Source of the DNA: Phototrophicus methaneseepsis
GTDB taxonomy: Bacteria > Chloroflexota > Anaerolineae > Aggregatilineales > Phototrophicaceae
Reading direction: 5' to 3'
NCBI RefSeq assembly: GCF_015500095.1
Contig: NZ_CP062983.1
Location: 5,332,001 to 5,396,000, forward strand
DNA length: 64,000 bases
The translations under genes were made by a program, and so were the position numbers. The notes beneath the pieces were generated by a model. It ran no database searches. It was not told the DNA's origin and saw only the letters and a list, made by a program, of their open reading frames with translations. The first letter of the stretch is position 1; each line of letters starts with the position of its first letter. Shown here piece after piece: positions 58,105 to 64,000 of the stretch.

Positions 58105-58965
58105 TTATCGCGCGGTAACTGTCAGGGTGTAGTGAAGGTCCGTGTCGGTCGTCAGTGGGATAATATCCATCATAAATGGATAAATACCATTCGGGACAAT
58201 GGGCGCGCTCAGGGCAAGGACGCGATAACCAACGATCTCATCATCGTCATTGAGCACAGTCACCGTCACACGCACATTCTCAGCAGGCTCGGCATGAGGA
58301 TTCACAATCGTCGCCTGGATTTCATAGCGGCCAATATCAGAAGCGCCCTGTATATACGTCGCGGATTCATCGCGCACACTCAGTTCAGGGCGAAGCGATG
58401 CTTCAAGCGTGGCGCGCAGCACCTGCGCCTGTATTTCGTCATAGCCCAGAGGGGCATCTTTGAATAATGCCCGATAAGGTGCGAAAGCACCTGGCATCAC
58501 GATAGGCTGCTCAGAAATCACAGTTTGTTCAGCTAATAGGTTGCGGTCTTCTAACAGGCTCACATGCAGTCGCACATCGCTAAGAGGGACATCACCCATA
58601 TTGAAAACACGGCCAAGGCACATGAGTGTGCTGTTGGCACTGGTATAACATATGGGGGCAGGCGCGAGCAATGCAGCCGTAGAATCGTCCTCTATAGGGA
58701 CGCTTTCCTGACTTATTTTCGTAGGGGGTGCGAGCGTTGGATTGCCCCTGATATGGACCCCAGGCTGCCTAAAAGCGGTTAAATAGGCCGTTTCTGCCGG
58801 GATTTGCCCCCAAAACGGGGTTTCATAGGCAGTGATAAGCGGTTTTATGGGTGTTAAAGGCATAAAATCGGCTGGCGATTGGCGTAAACGTAGCAACATT
58901 AGCGTGGCAATAAGAACCAGCGCTAAAAATGCAAAAAAGCCTACAATCGACCAGAAATTGGGCAT
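58105..58965 (-). CDS. Membrane-anchored protein with tandem beta-sandwich domains
   Basis: This 286-residue protein has one N-terminal TM helix (VGFFAFLALVLIATLMLLRL, about 8-28). After a Pro/Thr-rich spacer there are two related beta domains (about 105-185 and 210-286). Matching phrases are LGRVFNMGDVPLSDVRLHVS and IQATIVNPHAEPAENVRVTV, like FxLYD-type immunoglobulin-like domains that read 'new term arises from old' in extracellular scaffolds. Likely cell surface. Function unknown. It is codirectional with the methyltransferase gene. Confidence 0.78.
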   Translation of the reverse strand: MPNFWSIVGFFAFLALVLIATLMLLRLRQSPADFMPLTPIKPLITAYETPFWGQIPAETAYLTAFRQPGVHIRGNPTLAPPTKISQESVPIEDDSTAALLAPAPICYTSANSTLMCLGRVFNMGDVPLSDVRLHVSLLEDRNLLAEQTVISEQPIVMPGAFAPYRALFKDAPLGYDEIQAQVLRATLEASLRPELSVRDESATYIQGASDIGRYEIQATIVNPHAEPAENVRVTVTVLNDDDEIVGYRVLALSAPIVPNGIYPFMMDIIPLTTDTDLHYTLTVTAR

Positions 58966-59052
58966 TTATCCCTCAAGTTCCGCCTTTTTGGTGGAATTTA
59001 GAGTGATTATAACGAGAAATACACAGATTTGCATAACTTTGGAGGCACGTTT

Positions 59053-59559
59053 ATGACACAAAATTCAAACTCTTTGATGGATTTAGCAGAGGGCGTCGGC
59101 CAAAGTCTATTAAAAAATAAACTTACCGTCTGCGCAGCAGAGTCTTGCACAGGTGGATTACTGCTCAGTTATCTTACAGATGTGCCCGGTAGCTCTGCAT
59201 ATGTATTAGGTGGCGCAGTTACCTATAGCAATGAAGCCAAAATGAAACTCGTCAATGTGCAGGAAAGCACGCTGATTGCCTATGGAGCCGTCAGCGAGCC
59301 GACTGCGCACGAGATGGCGGTAGGGGTACGAGCCCTATTTGGCGCAGATATTGGCGTGAGCATCACAGGGATCGCTGGGCCAGGGGGCGGCACCCCGGAA
59401 AAGCCCGTTGGCCTGGTTTATGTGGGTGTTTCGTGGGTGAATAATGTACAAATCAGGGAATATCGGTGGGAGAGTGATCGCGCAGGGAACAAGTTACACA
59501 GCGTACAAGCCGCCCTGGAAGGCATTCAGGCCGCTATCGAGCAGATAATCACTGCCTAA
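59053..59559 (+). CDS. pncC: CinA-family nicotinamide-nucleotide amidohydrolase
   Basis: This 168-residue enzyme is the stand-alone C-terminal domain of CinA (PncC). It has [59 protein letters not shown] and [19 protein letters not shown]. The enzyme converts nicotinamide mononucleotide to nicotinic acid mononucleotide in NAD recycling. The ATG at 59053 is supported by GGAGG at 59041-59045. Normal length, nothing odd. Confidence 0.95.
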   Translation: MTQNSNSLMDLAEGVGQSLLKNKLTVCAAESCTGGLLLSYLTDVPGSSAYVLGGAVTYSNEAKMKLVNVQESTLIAYGAVSEPTAHEMAVGVRALFGADIGVSITGIAGPGGGTPEKPVGLVYVGVSWVNNVQIREYRWESDRAGNKLHSVQAALEGIQAAIEQIITA

Positions 59560-59698
59560 AATGCGATTGCCCTAAATCCAGGGGATGGTGAGTGGCATTT
59601 GTCTACTCAGCCCCATACATAGCCGCGTTTATGCTTTTGCAAGGCTGATTGTGGTAGAGTAGCATAACACATTATTAAGCATGAGAGTTCTAAACCAC

Positions 59699-60793
59699 AT
59701 GAAACGATTGATCGTTACAATCTCTGCCCTCTTACTGATTGTGATCGGTGCGCAAGCGCAGGAAAGCCCAATCTACAAAACATGTATGGCATCTGGGCTG
59801 AATGCATCTGATTGTACGCTGCTTGAGCAAGCAGATGAGCAGTGGAACATGTTAGAATCCGCACAGTTCGACCTCGATCTCACAGGGAACTACGATAGCT
59901 GGTACATGGATGAACCGATCCATTTCGCCATCGTCGGCAGCTACTGGTTTGATCCTGAGGTCAGGGCACAAATAGGCGACCCGGATTCCGCCCTCTATGA
60001 CCGCCCGCTGAAGGCCCTGCAAGATGTTGCCAATGCGCTCAATTTACAGCTAACCTTCCGCATGGATATACCTGATTACCTCGCCAGTTCGGCATCCGGC
60101 TCACTTGATCGTCTGAGTATGGAACTTGCGTTAGTAGATGGCATTGGCTATGTCGATCTAACGGATCTGAACCAGTGGTCGCCGGATATTCCTACAGGTT
60201 GGTTTGGTACCGATATTGGTCCATTTCTCCCGATCCTCTTCAGTGAGGTGAACCCCTTTGAGAATCGCCCGGAGCAAACAGAGACAGAGCTCAGCACCTT
60301 GGCAGCAGATGGCATGACGATAGCACGCTTGCCAGATGTCACAATTGATGGTGAAACAGTCGCAGTCTTTGAAACAACCGTCAATACAGAGGAGATGTTC
60401 GGCGATTCAACTTATGGGCAAGCCTATGAAACTACCCTCTACGAAGCATTTATCGAACAAGGCAATTCGCCACAGGACGCACGTCGCAGTACGGATTCGC
60501 TCGTAGCTATAATGCAAAGTATGCGCATCTCCTATATCCAGATGATCGGTGTCGAGAGCTACAATACCTACACGACACAAGTCTTTATGGATATGAAGAC
60601 AACCAGTGATTTCTGGGCATTGTTCACACCCAACAGCGAAGATATGGCAGACACGGTTGAGGGTTTTAGCTTTGTCATCACCGTAGAAATACGCGATCAC
60701 AATGCCACGCCTCCGGCAGAAGCACCCGTTGGTGCAGAAATCATCCCATTTACAGAGATTTTGCCCTATTTCATGGGGCAGCAATCCAGCTAG
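59699..60793 (+). CDS. Secreted protein of unknown function
   Basis: This 364-residue exported protein has a signal peptide (MKRLIVTISALLLIVIGAQ, cut near AQAQ). The mature part has a Cys pair (KTCMASGLNASDCTLLEQAD) and a lipoprotein-carrier-like layout: QFDLDLTGNYDSWYMDEPIH, LQLTFRMDIPDYLASSASGS, MELALVDGIGYVDLTDLNQW and later YNTYTTQVFMDMKTTSDFW. The second half again reads as beta-rich strands around VTIDGETVAVFETTV. It resembles LolA/LppX-type lipid-binding folds only in style. Function unknown. The ATG at 59681 would add 6 residues ahead of the signal peptide. Confidence 0.75.
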   Translation: MKRLIVTISALLLIVIGAQAQESPIYKTCMASGLNASDCTLLEQADEQWNMLESAQFDLDLTGNYDSWYMDEPIHFAIVGSYWFDPEVRAQIGDPDSALYDRPLKALQDVANALNLQLTFRMDIPDYLASSASGSLDRLSMELALVDGIGYVDLTDLNQWSPDIPTGWFGTDIGPFLPILFSEVNPFENRPEQTETELSTLAADGMTIARLPDVTIDGETVAVFETTVNTEEMFGDSTYGQAYETTLYEAFIEQGNSPQDARRSTDSLVAIMQSMRISYIQMIGVESYNTYTTQVFMDMKTTSDFWALFTPNSEDMADTVEGFSFVITVEIRDHNATPPAEAPVGAEIIPFTEILPYFMGQQSS

Positions 60794-60798
60794 CCATA

Positions 60799-60825
60799 CG
60801 ACGGGGGCCATGACATCGCCCGTCG
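60799..60825 (+). terminator. GC-rich hairpin after the secreted-protein gene
   Basis: Arms CGACGGG (60799-60805) and CCCGTCG (60819-60825) surround a 13-base loop 5 bases after the stop. There is no T run, so it is a weak terminator candidate. Confidence 0.4.
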
Positions 60826-60973
60826 CAGATGAACGGGGTGCCATAGACAGTAACGCCTTTGCTGTAAGCTGTGTCATAATGGGCGGACTGTGTATGGGCC
60901 CTGTTTTATTCTGGTATGATTCCAGCGTGGCCCACACAGCCATTCCCTGTCCACAATCCCAAGAGGCAAATCT

Positions 60974-61300
60974 ATGGAAATCGTACGCTGCGTCTCCTGC
61001 GACGGCTTTGGTTGGTATGAGGATGACTTCACTGGCGAAAGCAGCGACTGCGATTGGTGTGCTGGCATTGGCTACGTTTACCGGGATGCGAACGGCATTG
61101 ACCATAAAATCCCGGAGCGTGATTGGGCCAGGCTCGCGGATCAGTTGGAAGCTTTGGAGCAAGAGCGCATGCGAGAGATGGGCTACCAGGGCGAAGCAAA
61201 GAAACCCTGGGAACAGCATATCCGCGAAGGCACCCAGGGCGGCCAAAACCCTTATGAAAAAGGCCGTGATGAAAAAACGGATACATCACAGAATGACTAA
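60974..61300 (+). CDS. Small DnaJ-type zinc-finger protein
   Basis: This 108-residue cytoplasmic protein has two CxxCxGxG repeats (CVSCDGFGWYED and CDWCAGIGYVYR), the half-unit of a DnaJ central zinc finger, in the first 37 residues. A charged helical tail (WARLADQLEALEQERMREMG) follows. It has neither J-domain nor substrate domain. It may act as a small thiol/zinc co-chaperone. Its stop TAA (61298-61300) overlaps the stop of the convergent hydrolase gene. Confidence 0.85.
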   Translation: MEIVRCVSCDGFGWYEDDFTGESSDCDWCAGIGYVYRDANGIDHKIPERDWARLADQLEALEQERMREMGYQGEAKKPWEQHIREGTQGGQNPYEKGRDEKTDTSQND

Positions 61301-62109
61301 GATACGGCAAGCTGTGCTTTGAAGAATGCCAGACAACGCGCAAACAAAGGTTCATCCGCACCAAAGCCGGGGCCACCATGCCCCGCCCCCTGTATGCGCT
61401 CAAAGGTGACATCGCAACCCTGTGCCTTGAGGGCATCGTAAAGCAGTTCGCTCTGATTCAAAGGCACAATGCGGTCATTGGTACCATGGGCAATGTAGAT
61501 GGGTGGCGTCGTCGCTGAGATATACGTGATCGGATTAGCCTTTGCAACGCGATCCGGGTAATCATGAACAGGGCCGCCGATGAACAGCGATTCGGGTGCA
61601 TCCGGCGCACGATGATCCTGGTCACTGGGAAAATCCGACATCGCAGTGAAATTAGTCGGGCCGAACCAATCGCACACAGCCTGTACGCTGCTATCCTGCT
61701 CCGGCCAGCCACCTGTGCCCTCAAAATCCGCAACCTGCGCGGAGGTCCCCAATAGCGTCACCAGATGCCCGCCTGCAGATGGCCCCCACGCGCCGATTTT
61801 ATCCGGCTGAATGCCTAATTCTGAGGTATGAGCGCGTAAGTAGCGCACAGCACATTTGCAATCCTGGATCGCCGCTGGGAAGATCGCTTCATCGCTCAGG
61901 CGATAATTAATCGATAAGCAAGCGAAACCAGCCCGGATGATACGGCGGCAATAATGGTCGTCGTCCAAACGGTCGCCCGCCATCCACGCCCCGCCATGCA
62001 CCCATAGAATGACAGGTAACGGTCTCTCTTCCGCAGCAGGCCGATAAAACGTCGCATGAAGATCGCTCGCGCCACCTTTGCCATAAATCAGATCATCAAT
62101 AATTTGCAT
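61297..62109 (-). CDS. Alpha/beta hydrolase (BD-FAE/HSL-type esterase)
   Basis: This 270-residue esterase-like hydrolase has the oxyanion motif VILWVHGGAWMAGD, the nucleophile GPSAGGHLVTLL (Ser in GxSAG), then THGTNDRIVPLNQ (Asp) and GAGHGGPGFG (His). It resembles the BD-FAE bacterial feruloyl esterase-like or HSL group. No signal peptide from the ATG at 62109. A frame open further upstream to 62238 looks non-coding. The stop overlaps the zinc-finger gene stop. Substrate unknown. Confidence 0.93.
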   Translation of the reverse strand: MQIIDDLIYGKGGASDLHATFYRPAAEERPLPVILWVHGGAWMAGDRLDDDHYCRRIIRAGFACLSINYRLSDEAIFPAAIQDCKCAVRYLRAHTSELGIQPDKIGAWGPSAGGHLVTLLGTSAQVADFEGTGGWPEQDSSVQAVCDWFGPTNFTAMSDFPSDQDHRAPDAPESLFIGGPVHDYPDRVAKANPITYISATTPPIYIAHGTNDRIVPLNQSELLYDALKAQGCDVTFERIQGAGHGGPGFGADEPLFARCLAFFKAQLAVS

Positions 62110-62140
62110 ATGAACCACAACTCCTAAGCGTGTCATCAAT

Positions 62141-62167
62141 AAAAAAAAGCTCGCCAAACAGGCGAGC
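62141..62167 (-). terminator. Rho-independent terminator of the MBL hydrolase gene
   Basis: Perfect arms GCTCGCC (62149-62155) and GGCGAGC (62161-62167) surround an AAACA loop. On the minus strand the stem is followed by eight T (A-run 62141-62148). It lies 10 bases beyond the end of the gene at 62177. Confidence 0.92.
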
Positions 62168-62176
62168 ATCCGTTTT

Positions 62177-62866
62177 CTAGGGGGCTTTGAGTTCGGCAAT
62201 CTCCACAGAGGAGGCCATCGCATCAGCCACAGGGCCATGCCCCACAGCGATAAATGCAGGCTCTAGCGCCAACGCTTTACGCGTGCTGTTGCGCACGGCC
62301 TCTTTGCTCCAGGTGATGAACCCAGGCATTGGCCGGAGCTTACCACCTTGTGTCATCAGCAAATCTGCCGCGAACAAGACGTTCTCACTGCGCCAGAAGT
62401 AACTCAGGCTGCCTTCTGTGTGCCCTGGCGTCGCCAATACGTCAATGCCGCCGCCGATGGGCAGCGTATCACCATCACCGACGACCTCATCCACAGGCAC
62501 ACCTTTAACCAACAAGGGCTCAAGAAGCCCAAGCACAGCGGTCATAATAGGTTGACTGTGCGAAGGCGGCTGAGCACGCTCCATAAACGAGCTGGAAAGC
62601 GCGCTGGCATAGACCGTTGCGCCTGTCGCCTTCACCAGCCCACTTAACGAGCCAATATGGTCAAAGTCCGCATGGGTGATGAGCACATGGCGAATGGACT
62701 CTGGCCCATAGCCGATACGTTCAGCCGCTTGCAAAATACGTTTTGTCGCGCCGGGGATACCGGCATCAATCACGGTAAGCTCGTTATCGCCCGTCTTGAG
62801 GAGATAAATATTGACCGCACCACCTAACTGATACACGTTGGACGTCACCTGGATTGGCTGACTCAT
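62177..62866 (-). CDS. Metallo-beta-lactamase fold hydrolase
   Basis: This 229-residue cytoplasmic hydrolase has the MBL metal motif ITHADFDHIGSL, then a later TPGHTEGSLSYFW, a conserved Asp in FAADLLMTQGG and VGHGPVADAM. The N-terminus MSQPIQVTSNVYQLGGAVNI is the typical start of the MBL hydrolase group. Such enzymes hydrolyse thioesters, lactones or phosphodiesters; the substrate cannot be told. The start at 62866 (ATG) is preferred over a GTG at 62872. Confidence 0.94.
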   Translation of the reverse strand: MSQPIQVTSNVYQLGGAVNIYLLKTGDNELTVIDAGIPGATKRILQAAERIGYGPESIRHVLITHADFDHIGSLSGLVKATGATVYASALSSSFMERAQPPSHSQPIMTAVLGLLEPLLVKGVPVDEVVGDGDTLPIGGGIDVLATPGHTEGSLSYFWRSENVLFAADLLMTQGGKLRPMPGFITWSKEAVRNSTRKALALEPAFIAVGHGPVADAMASSVEIAELKAP

Positions 62867-63100
62867 GGGCACGTGGCCTCGCTGCTATGGGCTGGTTATG
62901 CTATTTAGAGCGCCATTTCTTTCATTAAGAAACGGGATCATCCATATCTTAACATTTTGCAGCCTACAAATGGGCATTACAATGGAAAGAGTTTTGTTAA
63001 TCTCGTAGCACTATCGTCAACGTTCGTCACGGATTCCATCATCGCTACGCTTTGTGCACCATATGGTTGTGCACCACACTGAAGGAGCAATTTATACAGG

Positions 63101-64000
63101 ATGTTGCGTTTTTTACTGGCCTGCTGCATCGCAGTGGCGATGGTGCAAGGGGCAGCCGCCCAAATGCGCCCGGTCGCAACCACCGATGCAAGCAGCGTCT
63201 TCGCCTCGCAGTATATTCGGTCCCCTCAGCTTGGGATTACATTCGTCTCATCGGCACAATCGCCACAGGATGATGGGCGCTATGAAAAAGCCTTGAGCCT
63301 GGGCGCTGGGCGCAACCGTTGGCCGCTGTATTGGTATACTGTTGAACCGCAGCGCGGCCAATTCCATTGGGCGGATTACGACCAGCTCGTCGCTGATGAT
63401 GTACGTTTTGATATGGCATCCCTAGCGGTATTGTTGGGCCGGCCAAACTTCGCCCAGGATGGCAACAGCATCGCCGGGTTGAATGAACCCGTTTTCGCAG
63501 ATGGCAGCGACTACCCGGAACCTGGCAAAGCATTAAATCCGAATAATCTGTGGGCGAACTTCGTCTATCAAGCTGTGAATCGCTATAAACCGGGCGGCAC
63601 CCTGGCACGTGAAGAAGGCTGGCTGCCGGGTCAGGGCATCCAGACATGGGAAATGTGGAATGAGCCAGACCTACAGCAGTTCTGGAGCGGCAGCATCATC
63701 GCTTATGCACGGCTGCTCAAAGTGGGTTATCTGGCGGCAAAACAGGCCGATCCCAATTCAACCATTATCTTTGGCGGGCTGCTCTACAACACACAGACAA
63801 ACTGGCTCGCGCGCGTGCTGGATATTTACATCAATGACCCCAATGTAGAAGCCAATAACTGGTACATGGATGCTGTCGCAGTCCATAATTACAGTTACCC
63901 ATGGCGCAGCGGCTGGCTGACACTCGTCGCGCGAGAAACGCTCGATGCTTATGATCTGGAAAAACCTATCTGGCTGACGGAAACAGGCGTTTCCGTATGG
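63101..64000 (+). CDS. Secreted clan GH-A glycoside hydrolase-like protein, 3' end missing
   Basis: The first 300 residues are visible; the frame is open to the window end. A signal peptide (MLRFLLACCIAVAMVQG, then AAAQ) leads into a TIM-barrel-like domain. The acid/base Glu188 lies in TWEMWNEPDLQQFW and the likely nucleophile Glu294 in IWLTETGVSVW, matching the clan A pattern, with NRWPLYWYTVEPQRGQFHW near the front. Resembles GH39/GH5-like beta-glycosidases. AGGAG at 63083-63087 is 13 bases upstream. Substrate and full length lie outside the window. Confidence 0.88.
   Translation, partial: MLRFLLACCIAVAMVQGAAAQMRPVATTDASSVFASQYIRSPQLGITFVSSAQSPQDDGRYEKALSLGAGRNRWPLYWYTVEPQRGQFHWADYDQLVADDVRFDMASLAVLLGRPNFAQDGNSIAGLNEPVFADGSDYPEPGKALNPNNLWANFVYQAVNRYKPGGTLAREEGWLPGQGIQTWEMWNEPDLQQFWSGSIIAYARLLKVGYLAAKQADPNSTIIFGGLLYNTQTNWLARVLDIYINDPNVEANNWYMDAVAVHNYSYPWRSGWLTLVARETLDAYDLEKPIWLTETGVSVW

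Noticed and set aside
60407-61246. A 279-codon open frame on the minus strand
   Set aside because: It covers the ends of the secreted-protein gene and the zinc-finger gene in antisense. Composition and motifs support the sense genes.

Overview
The window is about 64 kb of dense bacterial chromosome with roughly 60 protein genes. I see no rRNA, tRNA, CRISPR array, insertion sequence or phage gene. The gene content suggests a free-living member of the Chloroflexota (Anaerolineae-like). It includes a sortase, MurJ, F420/FMN-type split-barrel oxidoreductases, a MpaB-type oxygenase, many secreted beta-propeller and TPR proteins, and large PAS/GAF histidine kinases, with no LPS-export genes. The phylum is an inference from gene content; nothing in the window proves it.

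Region 1 (1-6.7 kb) is a polar amino acid ABC importer in the order aapJ-Q-M-P, with aapJ cut by the window edge. Both permeases are enlarged, and AapM carries an insertion of about 600 residues. Region 2 (6.7-17 kb) holds a HEAT-repeat protein, a coiled-coil membrane protein, a mannose-6-phosphate isomerase, a MpaB/DUF2236 oxygenase that probably starts at CTG, a secreted beta-propeller, a tandem pair of paralogous membrane proteins, a receiver protein with Glu at the phospho-acceptor site, and a decarboxylating dehydrogenase. Region 3 (17-24 kb) has a DfsB-like protein, a split-barrel protein, a sortase, a metallophosphoesterase, a Crp/Fnr regulator and an ABC-F ATPase. The ABC-F gene is preceded by what looks like a leader-peptide attenuator.

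Region 4 (24-37 kb) is rich in signalling genes: three single-domain receivers, an EVE protein, a macro-like protein, a 579-residue TPR protein and two very large PAS/GAF histidine kinases. None of the receivers has an output domain, so they may form a branched phosphorelay. Region 5 (37-48 kb) has an acetyltransferase, an M19 dipeptidase, the cell-envelope operon cysQ-like/rfaE2/murJ, and a TetR regulator. Two near-identical 14-bp palindromes flank tetR, one before a thioesterase and one in the gap shared with a Ddn-like oxidoreductase.

Region 6 (48-57 kb) looks like a metal-homeostasis neighbourhood: a COG0523 (CobW/ZigA-type) GTPase with a long inverted repeat in its promoter, a TIGR03943-type membrane protein and an ArsP/YcgR-type permease. 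These are interspersed with a STAND-like ATPase-TPR protein that contains a strikingly acidic linker. Region 7 (57-64 kb) holds a TrmH/SpoU methyltransferase, a CinA-type amidohydrolase, secreted proteins, a small DnaJ-type zinc-finger protein, two hydrolases and the start of a secreted clan GH-A glycosidase cut by the window end.

Four dispersed genes of about 130 codons (at 8.7, 24.1, 41.4 and 56.5 kb) look like one small STAS-like protein family. All identifications come from reading the sequence; no database search was run.
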